A stretch of DNA of 7,907 nucleotides from Nanobdellota archaeon (GCA_030018575.1 JASEIA010000069.1:1-7907), one strand, 5' to 3'; counted from the stretch's first letter, positions 1 through 5,424 are shown. Notes: generated from the letters alone by a model not told the origin. A program made the numbers and translations.

Positions 1-15
1 GGTGAAATGGGCAAT

Positions 16-42
16 CGCAGCAAGCTGCGGGGTATCAGACCC
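16..42. repeat. Two tandem small hairpins before the Lrp-like gene
   Basis: Two back-to-back inverted repeats lie just before the start codon at 51. The first pairs CGCAG (16-20) with CTGCG (25-29) around CAAG. The second pairs GGGT (30-33) with ACCC (39-42) around ATCAG. No TATA box is visible in the 50 bases available. The hairpins could be a 5' leader structure, the end of an upstream transcript or a dispersed intergenic repeat; the window edge prevents a decision. Confidence 0.4.
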
Positions 43-50
43 AGACAGGA

Positions 51-1010
51 ATGAAACTTGACCTGAAAGACAGGAAAATCCTGCACGCATTGGATTTAAA
101 CAGCAAGGCTTCGTTGAATGAAATAGCGAGGAAAGCAGGCGTGTCAAAGCAGGTTGCTGATTACAGGCTGAAAAATCTGGTTAAGGACAAGGCTATAAAG
201 CAGTTCTATGCCGTAATCAACTTCTCCAAATTAGGCTATACGCAATATAAGATCTACCTTAAGCTGCAGAATGCAAGCCCTGCCAAAGAAGATGAGCTTA
301 TTAATTATTGGGCTAATTGCAGAAATTCAGCATGGGTGGCTTTGTGCAGGGGAAAATGGGACATTGCTGTTTCCATATTAGCAAAAGACATCGGAGAGCT
401 TGGACTAATCTTAAATGAGTTTAACAGCAGATACGGCCTTTTTGTTTTGGAAAAAGACATACTTATTACACAGATAAGCCCTGTATTTACAAAGGCATAT
501 TTGTCAGAAAAGAAAGAAAAGCAAAAGTTTGTTTATGGCGAGAAGATTGGGCAGTATAAATTAGATGCAATTGATGAAAGGATTCTAAAAGTATTGTCTG
601 CAAATGCAAGAATTCCAATACTTGAGCTGATTAAATTAACAGGATTAACAAGGGATGTTATTGCTTACCGCCTCAAAAAGCTTTCCAAAGAGGGGGTTAT
701 AGCGCAATATAGAGTTTTATTAGATTTGGGGAAAATTGAGCATAAGCTGTACAAGATAATCTTAAGGCTGCATTCTTTGACCGCTGAAAAGGAAAGAACT
801 TTAATGGCATACGTAACCGCGCATTCTTCCGGCGTGCAATACCTTAAATTGGCAGGCTCATGGGATGCCGAGCTTGAATTTGAGGTTGAGGATGATGAGC
901 AATTGCATGAATTATTATTGGATATAAGGATGAAATTTTCAGAAATTATACGTGATTATGAAACATTGCTTATACATGAAGAGCGTAAGCTGAATTATTT
1001 TCCGTTTTAA
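51..1010 (+). CDS. Tandem Lrp/AsnC-family transcriptional regulator
   Basis: A 319-residue DNA-binding regulator built from two Lrp/AsnC units. The first winged helix-turn-helix covers about residues 5-50 (LDxxDRKIL-type opening, then ARKAGVSKQVADYRLKNL) and is followed by a ligand-binding (RAM-like) alpha/beta half at about 62-145. The second HTH is at about 170-219 (LDAIDERILKVLSANARIPI) and its RAM-like half at 232-315. The halves share a GxWD signature (GKWD at 101-104, GSWD at 269-272), which supports an internal duplication. Typical Lrp proteins are about 150 residues, so this is a fused double form like those common in DPANN archaea. The effector and targets cannot be read from sequence. 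No promoter is visible upstream, so it may be cotranscribed with a gene outside the window. The gene is convergent with the lipoprotein gene and the stop codons overlap. Confidence 0.9.
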   Translation: MKLDLKDRKILHALDLNSKASLNEIARKAGVSKQVADYRLKNLVKDKAIKQFYAVINFSKLGYTQYKIYLKLQNASPAKEDELINYWANCRNSAWVALCRGKWDIAVSILAKDIGELGLILNEFNSRYGLFVLEKDILITQISPVFTKAYLSEKKEKQKFVYGEKIGQYKLDAIDERILKVLSANARIPILELIKLTGLTRDVIAYRLKKLSKEGVIAQYRVLLDLGKIEHKLYKIILRLHSLTAEKERTLMAYVTAHSSGVQYLKLAGSWDAELEFEVEDDEQLHELLLDIRMKFSEIIRDYETLLIHEERKLNYFPF

Positions 1011-1348
1011 ACTTTGTTGATTAACTTACAATCAGGGCTCACTTCAACAAAATGGCTTGCTTTCCCTTCCCTGAATGCGCTGCATTGGTTTTCTGCAATA
1101 TTATCAATGTCTCGCCTAGGTATATGTGCAACATCGCAGACCCAGCCGCTGTTTGCTATTGGGTTAAGAAGGCAGGGGCCGTTGTCTAATGGAATTATTG
1201 CTTCTTTGCAAGCTTTAATGCATATGTCATCAACAGCCATTGTTTCTGTTGTTACAACAACTTTCGGCGGCGAAGCCATCTTGGCTGTCATCATAACGCA
1301 TCCGCTGAGCAAAGGCAGTAATCCAAAAAGAGGCAGCCATGGTTTCAT
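1007..1348 (-). CDS. Small cysteine-rich lipoprotein
   Basis: A 113-residue predicted secreted lipoprotein. The N-terminus has one lysine, then a hydrophobic stretch ending in a lipobox, LLSGC, with the lipidation cysteine at position 17. The remaining 96 residues contain six more cysteines (43, 47, 59, 71, 89, 107), which could form three disulfides outside the membrane. No family is recognised. Its own TATA-like box at 1367-1376 lies about 24 nt before the ATG, consistent with a leaderless or nearly leaderless mRNA. It is divergent from the nucleotidyltransferase operon and convergent with the Lrp-like regulator. The opposite strand is also open across nearly the same interval, but the signal peptide, lipobox and promoter favour this strand. 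Confidence 0.75.
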   Translation of the reverse strand: MKPWLPLFGLLPLLSGCVMMTAKMASPPKVVVTTETMAVDDICIKACKEAIIPLDNGPCLLNPIANSGWVCDVAHIPRRDIDNIAENQCSAFREGKASHFVEVSPDCKLINKV

Positions 1349-1366
1349 AGTATAGTATGCATTGTC

Positions 1367-1376
1367 TTTTATATTT
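1367..1376 (-). promoter_or_regulatory. TATA box of the lipoprotein gene
   Basis: On the minus strand this reads AAATATAAAA. Its centre is about 24 nt upstream of the lipoprotein ATG, the spacing expected for an archaeal TATA box and a leaderless transcript. It lies back to back with the plus-strand box at 1391-1400. Confidence 0.6.
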
Positions 1377-1390
1377 TTCTGCCCAAAATG

Positions 1391-1400
1391 TTTATAAAAT
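1391..1400 (+). promoter_or_regulatory. TATA box of the nucleotidyltransferase operon
   Basis: TTTATAAAAT, a near-ideal archaeal TATA box, centred 26 nt before the ATG at 1421. It lies inside the upstream-extended reading frame that would start at 1388, which is the main reason for choosing the 1421 start. Confidence 0.65.
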
Positions 1401-1420
1401 ACCCATACTTCCTTCCTTCC

Positions 1421-1975
1421 ATGAGAGGTGTATCAGACAAGAACATACTGGACGAGTTTTGCATTAAATTCTGTAATATTGCTGAAAAGCACTGCAAATA
1501 CATCATTGTCTTGGGCTTTGTCGCCATAAGCTCTGGAAGGACAAGGGCAACAGAGGATATTGACATGATTATTGAAAAGCTGCCTTTGGAGAAGCTTAAA
1601 GCATTGCATTCTGACTTGCTTAAGAACGGCTTTGCCTGCATGCAGTCGGATTCTGCAGATGAAGTGTTCAGCTATCTTGCAGATAAGATTTCTGTAAGGT
1701 ATACTATCAGGGACCAGCCTTTGCCTGAGATGGAAGTGAAGTTTGCAAAGGGCGCTTTGGATGATTACCAGATTAAAACAAGAGTTAAGATTCCTTCAAC
1801 TGGGCTGGATATCTGGTTCGGCAGCATTAACATGAACATTGCATTCAAGGAAGAGGCATTGAAATCAGAAAAGGATTTAAAGGATGCAGAGCATTTAAGA
1901 ATCGTGTATGCCGAGATAGTTGACGAGCATGAGATTTCAGAGATTAAAAAAATGATAAGGAAGCTGAGATTATGA
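1421..1975 (+). CDS. Nucleotidyltransferase-fold protein (AbiEii/DUF6036-like)
   Basis: A 184-residue protein with a minimal nucleotidyltransferase (Pol beta-like) signature. Counting from the upstream ATG at 1388, it has LGFVAISSG (42-50) in the place of the usual GG/GS helix motif and then RTRATEDIDM, which supplies the DxD metal-binding pair (D57 and D59). The rest is alpha/beta with a charged helical C-terminus (KKMIRKLRL). Families of this type include the AbiEii/MNT toxins or antitoxins and DUF6036. The F in place of the second G of the motif is a deviation. The start at 1421 is preferred because a TATA box sits 26 nt upstream; the longer form would add 11 residues. It is the first of three genes and its stop overlaps the next start (ATGA). 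Catalytic activity and toxin-antitoxin role are inference. Confidence 0.75.
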   Translation: MRGVSDKNILDEFCIKFCNIAEKHCKYIIVLGFVAISSGRTRATEDIDMIIEKLPLEKLKALHSDLLKNGFACMQSDSADEVFSYLADKISVRYTIRDQPLPEMEVKFAKGALDDYQIKTRVKIPSTGLDIWFGSINMNIAFKEEALKSEKDLKDAEHLRIVYAEIVDEHEISEIKKMIRKLRL

Positions 1976-2205
1976 GCGAAGAAGTGCAGAGATGGGCTAA
2001 GTTCATGAAAGAAAATCCTGATAAATGGAAAAAGGTTCACACCGAATTTATCAATGCGCAGTTTGACAAGGCGGAAAGATTCTGGAAGGAATTGTTAAAG
2101 CAGCCGAACGGAAAGCAGAAGCTGATAGATGCGTATGGGATAAAGAACCTGAAGGGATATGAAGGGCTGTTGAAGTCCACAGATACAAGAGGAAGCAAAG
2201 GATGA
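1972..2205 (+). CDS. Small tryptophan-rich basic protein, operon partner
   Basis: A 77-residue, lysine-rich and probably all-helical protein with three tryptophans (8, 19, 38) spaced through amphipathic segments such as VQRWAKFMKENPDKWKKVHT and FDKAERFWKELL. A short conserved-looking patch, IDAYGIKNLKGYEGLL, follows at 52-67. It has no signal peptide or membrane segment. No family is recognised. Both ends overlap neighbours by 4 nt (ATGA), so its synthesis is probably coupled to the nucleotidyltransferase and to the 206-residue protein. A small basic partner beside a nucleotidyltransferase suggests a binding partner, chaperone or neutraliser, but this rests on gene order alone. Confidence 0.75.
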   Translation: MSEEVQRWAKFMKENPDKWKKVHTEFINAQFDKAERFWKELLKQPNGKQKLIDAYGIKNLKGYEGLLKSTDTRGSKG

Positions 2206-2822
2206 ATAGCGTGAAAGAGTATAAGGAGTATAGGAAAGCAGGCATAAAATTAAATCATGAGATAATAAATTCCTGCATAGACAAGGAAATAATGGAAAAA
2301 TCAGCAAAAATGCTTGGAATTACTGGTAAGAATAATATCTTGGTGTTTGAAAATGAAGATGAAATGAATGTAATGATGGATTTTGCATTATACGAGTATA
2401 TGCTTGAAGGCGAGAATATAGTAAAGATATATCGCGGTATAGTTGGTGGCAAGAATGAGATTGAGAAAGATATACTTAATGCAATGGTTTCTTCTTATAC
2501 GTCACTATTTAGGGTTATTTCTACATCGGGTGAAGATTCTTTGGTAAAGTTGGATGACTTATTAAACAAGGGGCGGGTGGTAGAATTAACTGATCTAAAT
2601 CTTAGTAAGTCCCTTATATCCGATGTTCTTATATTTACAAGAATTGTCCCTTTTGGTAGCTTTAATATGACTGCGGGCATTGCTTTTCTTTTCAATATGG
2701 AAGCTGAAGAAGCCCTGTCAAGATATAATCAAGCGCGCATAACAGCAGATGACTCAGCTGAAAAGTATGTTTTCTTTTTCAAGCTTAATAGAGAGTGCGG
2801 AATAGAAACAGAGTTTAGATAG
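2202..2822 (+). CDS. Unknown 206-residue protein, third gene of operon
   Basis: The first 100 residues are predicted mostly helical and acidic (around ENEDEMNVMMDFALYEYMLE). Residues 100-165 look beta-rich: SYTSLFRVIS, a VKLDDLLNKGRVVELTD stretch, then DVLIFTRIVPFGSFNMTAG. From memory, the latter pattern (short strand, LxDLLxxG, then LxxTRIxPFGxFxMTxG) resembles a beta-barrel-like module found beside SEC-C-type domains in bacteria; this could not be checked. No catalytic motif, signal peptide or transmembrane helix is visible. The start overlaps the preceding stop by 4 nt. Codon choice is somewhat more AT-rich than in the first two genes, which may point to a different history. The stop codon runs into a perfect 14-bp palindrome. 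Confidence 0.75.
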   Translation: MNSVKEYKEYRKAGIKLNHEIINSCIDKEIMEKSAKMLGITGKNNILVFENEDEMNVMMDFALYEYMLEGENIVKIYRGIVGGKNEIEKDILNAMVSSYTSLFRVISTSGEDSLVKLDDLLNKGRVVELTDLNLSKSLISDVLIFTRIVPFGSFNMTAGIAFLFNMEAEEALSRYNQARITADDSAEKYVFFFKLNRECGIETEFR

Positions 2823-2834
2823 GCATATATGCCT
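2821..2834. terminator. 14-bp palindrome at the operon end
   Basis: AGGCATATATGCCT is a perfect palindrome that overlaps the operon's stop codon and lies between convergent genes. There is no T-run after it on either strand, so an intrinsic terminator is not proven. It may instead be a protein-binding site. Confidence 0.35.
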
Positions 2835-2845
2835 CCCTGAATACT

Positions 2846-3286
2846 TTAATGCTCTCTATACTCTTTTTGGATAACACAAACATATTCTGTATCTTCCTCG
2901 TATTCTCTAATATTACCCTTACTTTTAATCTCGCCATTGGCATATCTGCCATCAGTTATCTCAAAATTATCTAATCCTGAATAATGCAAAATCTCCACTA
3001 ACTCCTGTGTCGTAAGCATAGATGCCATTGCGCCGACATAATCTTCTACTAATGTTTGGGTTTGCCATCTCTTTTCTCCTATTCTTTCCAGCACTTTTTG
3101 CCAATTTGCATCTCTTCTTAAATCTCTGATGTAAATTTTTCCATTCGGTAAAAGGAGCCTGTACATTTGGTCTAACGCTTTTTCTGGAAATCGGAATCTG
3201 TGCAATGCATTTCTACAGACTATATAATCCACATTTTGAAGTCCCATATTCTGTAAATCATAAATACTGCCAACTGCATATTTTAC
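2846..3286 (-). pseudogene. N-terminally truncated class I SAM methyltransferase
   Basis: The frame encodes the C-terminal half of a Methyltransf_11/25-type enzyme. From the first ATG (3247) it reads NVDYIVCRNALHRFRFPEKA, then MYRLLLPNGKIYIRDLRRDA, the usual strand-4 and 'RxLLPNGxxxIxDLR' region of class I methyltransferases. In-frame codons upstream of that ATG still look homologous (VKYAVGSIYDLQN) back to a stop at 3287-3289, so the ATG is not the original start. The glycine-rich SAM-binding motif I is absent in every upstream minus-strand frame I read. Without motif I the product should not bind SAM, so a decayed fragment is more likely than a short functional protein. The last 60 residues include an acidic tail ending in VCVIQKEYREH. 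It is convergent with the three-gene operon. Substrate unknown. Confidence 0.7.
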
Positions 3287-3400
3287 TTATAAAAATTATT
3301 TTGATTACCTTTGGAAAACAGCAAATGAATAATGTAAAGATTGTATAGACAAATACAAAGCGTAGGACTTATCCGCACGGGGTCTTAGCAATTCTAACCT

Positions 3401-3418
3401 TGCTTTGCTTGCAAAGCA
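3401..3418. terminator. 8-bp hairpin downstream of tRNA-Gln
   Basis: TGCTTTGC and GCAAAGCA pair perfectly around a tight turn, 15 nt past the tRNA 3' end. A weak U tract does not follow, so it may be a processing or termination structure for the tRNA transcript, or chance. The remaining bases between the methyltransferase relic and the tRNA show no coding or RNA signature that I can support. Confidence 0.35.
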
Positions 3419-3432
3419 CTATTTGCACTTTA

Positions 3433-3540
3433 TAGCCCCGAGCGGATTCGAACCGCTGTCACCGGCTTTCTTCCACGGCTTTTTCCTTAATGCCGTCCGT
3501 GGCCAAAGGCCGGTATGATTGGCCGCTACACTACGGGGCT
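3433..3540 (-). tRNA. tRNA-Gln(UUG) with intron
   Basis: The cloverleaf is complete. The acceptor AGCCCCG (3540-3534) pairs with CGGGGCT (3440-3434), and A at 3433 is the discriminator. The D arm follows the GTGTAGCGG..CAATCAT pattern. The anticodon stem is CCGGC/GCCGG, and the T arm is AGCGG-TTCGAAT-CCGCT. The spliced loop reads CUUUGGA, giving anticodon UUG (3506-3504), which decodes CAA as glutamine. The A1-U72 pair is a known identity feature of archaeal tRNA-Gln, which is normally charged by the Glu-tRNA amidation route. The intron is 35 nt between positions 37 and 38. CCA is not encoded. The mature tRNA is 73 nt before CCA. A TATA box lies 31 nt upstream. Confidence 0.93.
3468..3502 (-). 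other. tRNA intron with bulge-helix-bulge splice site
   Basis: The 35-nt intron forms a textbook bulge-helix-bulge. Exon CUUU (positions 32-35) pairs with intron GAAG, giving the central 4-bp helix with one U-G pair. The 3-nt bulges are GGC on the 5' side (cut after G37) and AAA on the 3' side (cut before A38). The inner intron helix is CACGG/CCGTG. This is the substrate geometry of the archaeal tRNA splicing endonuclease. Confidence 0.9.
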
Positions 3541-3566
3541 GAATGCTGTAAAAGAAGTAATGCAGT

Positions 3567-3576
3567 GTTTTTAAAC
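3567..3576 (-). promoter_or_regulatory. TATA box of tRNA-Gln
   Basis: The minus strand reads GTTTAAAAAC, centred about 31 nt before the mature tRNA 5' end. This allows a short 5' leader removed by RNase P. Confidence 0.65.
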
Positions 3577-3585
3577 TTAACCTTG

Positions 3586-3741
3586 CTAGAAATAATAGCT
3601 CAATCCAAGCTCAACAAACGGACCCCGCTTCTGCTGCAGCGTCTGCCTTTCCTTTTCCTCTGTTAACACCTCGTCCTTGAAAACATCGCTGTGGCTTTGA
3701 AGCCCAACTTCCTCAAACACGTATCCTGTGTTTGCATAAAC
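3586..3741 (-). other. Out-of-frame coding extension of the FmrO-like gene
   Basis: Beyond a run of four G (minus strand, 3744-3741), the -1 frame stays open for 51 codons to a TAG at 3586-3588. It reads VYANTGYVFEEVGLQSHSDV, continues through a charged stretch (EVLTEEKERQTLQQKRG) and ends PFVELGLSYYF. It has the acidic/basic balance and codon choice of real coding sequence. The annotated frame over the same bases (FMQTQDTCLRKLGF..SRTRC) does not. A fifth G, or a -1 slip of the GGG codon on GGGG, would join it to residue 262. Options are sequencing error, mutation, programmed frameshift or a fused relic of another gene. The closing aromatic-rich strand resembles a beta-barrel end, which may be coincidence. 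Confidence 0.6.
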
Positions 3742-4526
3742 CCCTCTATAATATAGAAAACCTCATTCTCAACTTCAAACACGCTGTAATTCCTGTTTGC
3801 TATCAGCTTTTCAAACCACTGCCTCTTTTCCGGTTTTATCATCTTTCTTCCGCCCAGTGACTTTGTCGCGAAGCCCGCAACTATCCACTTTGCCTTTATT
3901 TTAGCCATTAACTCAGCCGTGACGTCCCACTGGATTGCCTCAAACGTGTCAATAACCTTGAACATGAAGCAGACGTCTGCTGAAGGAAGGTTTTCAGCTT
4001 CTGTTAAATCCATATTTATTGCTTTTCCATTGATTTTGAACTTGTCAAAGTATCTTTGTATGAAATCCGCGTCTGGCTTTGCAAGCTCAACAGCGTAGTA
4101 TCTTACGTCTTTTAAGTTCATGAATGGAAGAGAGAAGGGGTTTAATCCGCAGCCCAGGTCTAATATAGAAGAAGGCTCTCCTGTTACTGCAAATATCTTC
4201 TGATATATTTCCCGGTAATAAGGCAAACGCTCCCTTGTTGATAAGTGAAGTGACAGGATTCTTATATGCCCTTCTGTGTCATTTAAGCTTTTTAATTTGT
4301 GCAGGAACTTCTCCCTCTGGAAGAATTTAGGCGTGAGAAAGGCGCCATAGACTTCTCTTAGGCAAGCCCTTGTCTCTTTTTCCATTTTCTCAGCGTCTCT
4401 TGGCTTTAAGTCCTCCACTTTCTTTCCTTTCAGCCTTGAGTCAAGCATCTTCTCCACGAACTTATTGTCTAAATCCCTGAATTCCCGCTTTTGCTTGATG
4501 AAGCCGATTAGAGCCTGCCTGTTCAT
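3663..4526 (-). CDS. FmrO-type 16S rRNA methyltransferase
   Basis: A SAM-dependent rRNA methyltransferase of the FmrO family, which in aminoglycoside producers and resistance genes makes N7-methylguanosine at 16S position 1405. Seen directly: a helical N-terminal domain (1-95), LSTRERLPYY at 95-104, SAM motif I ILDLGCGLNP at 121-130, the acidic residue after strand 2 (AVELAK, 145-150), MFKVIDTFEA at 188-197, and the family hallmark FATKSLGGR at 219-227. The domain ends near ENEVFYIIEG (253-262), where these proteins usually end. The 25 residues after it look like out-of-frame sequence (see the separate entry). The start at 4526 is supported by a TATA box 26 nt upstream. In archaea the position modified and whether resistance follows are inference. 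Confidence 0.85.
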   Translation of the reverse strand: MNRQALIGFIKQKREFRDLDNKFVEKMLDSRLKGKKVEDLKPRDAEKMEKETRACLREVYGAFLTPKFFQREKFLHKLKSLNDTEGHIRILSLHLSTRERLPYYREIYQKIFAVTGEPSSILDLGCGLNPFSLPFMNLKDVRYYAVELAKPDADFIQRYFDKFKINGKAINMDLTEAENLPSADVCFMFKVIDTFEAIQWDVTAELMAKIKAKWIVAGFATKSLGGRKMIKPEKRQWFEKLIANRNYSVFEVENEVFYIIEGFMQTQDTCLRKLGFKATAMFSRTRC

Positions 4527-4547
4527 ATGCAGAAAGAGATGTTTTTA

Positions 4548-4556
4548 GAATATAAA
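4548..4556 (-). promoter_or_regulatory. TATA box of the FmrO-like gene
   Basis: The minus strand reads TTTATATTC, centred 26 nt before the ATG at 4526, consistent with a leaderless mRNA. Confidence 0.65.
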
Positions 4557-4578
4557 GGTGTTGGAGAAAGAAAGCAGC

Positions 4579-4669
4579 AAAATAAAAGGAGGTTGGGGAA
4601 CCGCAAGCTCCTTCTTACTTTTGAGCCACTGCCCCAAGCCCCTTCAACTTGTGACTCCTAGCAAACTAT
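4579..4669 (-). ncRNA. Candidate structured RNA ending in a U-rich tract
   Basis: No open frame explains this stretch. On the minus strand AAGGGGCTTGGGG (4644-4632) pairs with CCCCAACCTCCTT (4598-4586) over 13 positions with one G-U pair and one C-C mismatch. An inner hairpin GCTC/GAGC lies inside, and TTTTATTTT follows directly. The G-U pair becomes an A-C mismatch on the other strand, which favours minus-strand RNA. A TTTAAA box sits about 26 nt before the assumed 5' end. A competing 7-bp helix (GAGTCAC at 4657-4651 with GTGGCTC at 4629-4623) uses a U-G pair and cannot coexist easily with the long helix, so two conformations are possible. No known RNA family is recognised. Confidence 0.5.
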
Positions 4670-4687
4670 GGATTATACAACAGAAAG

Positions 4688-4697
4688 CTATTTAAAC
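4688..4697. promoter_or_regulatory. Palindromic TATA box shared by two divergent RNAs
   Basis: CTATTTAAAC contains the self-complementary TTTAAA (4691-4696) and so can serve both strands. It is 27 nt before the 5' stem of the plus-strand RNA candidate at 4720 and about 26 nt from the assumed 5' end of the minus-strand candidate. Confidence 0.55.
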
Positions 4698-4719
4698 AAG
4701 CCTGCAACCTTAATATCTA

Positions 4720-4807
4720 GAAGGGTACTCCAGTGTATCGCCTGACTAGGGCTTGCCCAAAACGGCGTTGCTGGGCTCGGAGCGTAGCTCGACCCTTCAA
4801 TTTTTTT
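4720..4807 (+). ncRNA. Candidate small structured RNA with oligo-T terminator
   Basis: A closing helix pairs GAAGGGT (4720-4726) with ACCCTTC (4792-4798), followed by seven T (4801-4807). Inside, CGCC (4739-4742) pairs with GGCG (4764-4767), extended past a U-U mismatch by GUA/UGC with a G-U pair. That arm carries an apical GGGC/GCCC hairpin (4749-4758), and GAGC/GCTC (4780-4790) forms a third arm. The G-U pair favours the plus strand. A TATA box at 4688-4697 gives a start at the first base of the closing helix. The acceptor-like 7-bp stem recalls tRNA, but there is no TTCRANT loop or normal D arm. No known family is recognised. The T-run abuts the stop codon of the convergent 195-residue gene. 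Confidence 0.6.
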
Positions 4808-5394
4808 CAATTAAATCTCATCTTCTGATAATTGCTGCGTATAAATCCCTTAAGTTCCCTTATATCTTCTTTTGTAATAGAATAATTTGGATTTATCTTC
4901 TTCCGCAATGTTTTTCGCGCAGCCTGGTTAGCCATTGAGCGCGGGGTTCTTACCAATATGCCGCCTATCTTGCAGCTTTTTCTGAAAGTAATCCTTATTC
5001 TTTTTTCAGCTCCGCTGCAAAAATGCCTGCAGGCGCGATAAAAATATTTCTCAACTTTCTCTTTCGGCCTTGCATCAGGGCAAACGATTAATGCCCCTGA
5101 CATATTTGGGTTAAGCACAGTAATCTTATGAATCAGGTATGCATGAATAATTGTTATGACAATGCTATTAGCATTTCTTTCCCGGTGGAATTTATGATAA
5201 TTCTCCTTGCCTGCCGGAAGGGAATGGCAAAATTCATCCCTGATGCTGATTTTGTATTCCCCATTAACCTTTATTGTAAACCTGAAAGACTTGTCGCGGC
5301 TGATTACTGCGAGAATGGTCTCCTTATTCCACGGATTTTCAATCTGGTTTGAAATGTCAGCCTCATACACATTTTCTCGCATTGCATCTTTCAT
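4807..5394 (-). CDS. Uncharacterised 195-residue protein
   Basis: No family is recognised. The protein begins with a beta-rich stretch (VYEADIS, then TILAVISRDKSFRFTIKVNG), has a central basic patch (NYHKFHRERN, 65-74), a hydrophobic helix SIVITIIHAYLIHKITVLNP (77-96), a strand with an acidic end, GALIVCPDARP (100-110), and a basic C-terminus (RKTLRKKINPNYSITKEDIR). The order strand with D13, central helix, strand with D107 is compatible with an RNase H-like fold, but this is inference only. Six cysteines are scattered, and there is no signal peptide. The ATG at 5394 has a TATA box 25 nt upstream. Its stop codon abuts the terminator of the plus-strand RNA candidate, so the two transcripts converge. 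Confidence 0.75.
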   Translation of the reverse strand: MKDAMRENVYEADISNQIENPWNKETILAVISRDKSFRFTIKVNGEYKISIRDEFCHSLPAGKENYHKFHRERNANSIVITIIHAYLIHKITVLNPNMSGALIVCPDARPKEKVEKYFYRACRHFCSGAEKRIRITFRKSCKIGGILVRTPRSMANQAARKTLRKKINPNYSITKEDIRELKGFIRSNYQKMRFN

Positions 5395-5414
5395 GCTTTT
5401 CTTATATGCTTGCT

Positions 5415-5424
5415 GTTTTTAAGC
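5415..5424 (-). promoter_or_regulatory. TATA box of the 195-residue protein gene
   Basis: The minus strand reads GCTTAAAAAC, centred 25-26 nt before the ATG at 5394. Confidence 0.6.

Noticed and set aside
1014..1355. Plus-strand 113-codon frame opposite the lipoprotein gene
   Set aside because: It has no recognisable features and no promoter, whereas the minus strand has a signal peptide, lipobox and TATA box.
3502..3506. tRNA read as Glu(UUC) from similarity of its D and anticodon arms
   Set aside because: The spliced loop CUUUGGA gives UUG, and the A1-U72 pair matches archaeal tRNA-Gln.
4720..4798. Plus-strand RNA candidate as a tRNA
   Set aside because: The 7-bp closing stem fits, but there is no T-loop consensus, D arm or readable anticodon arm.
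4753..4938. Plus-strand 61-codon frame across the RNA candidate
   Set aside because: It crosses the oligo-T terminator and then runs antisense to the 195-residue gene, without protein-like composition.
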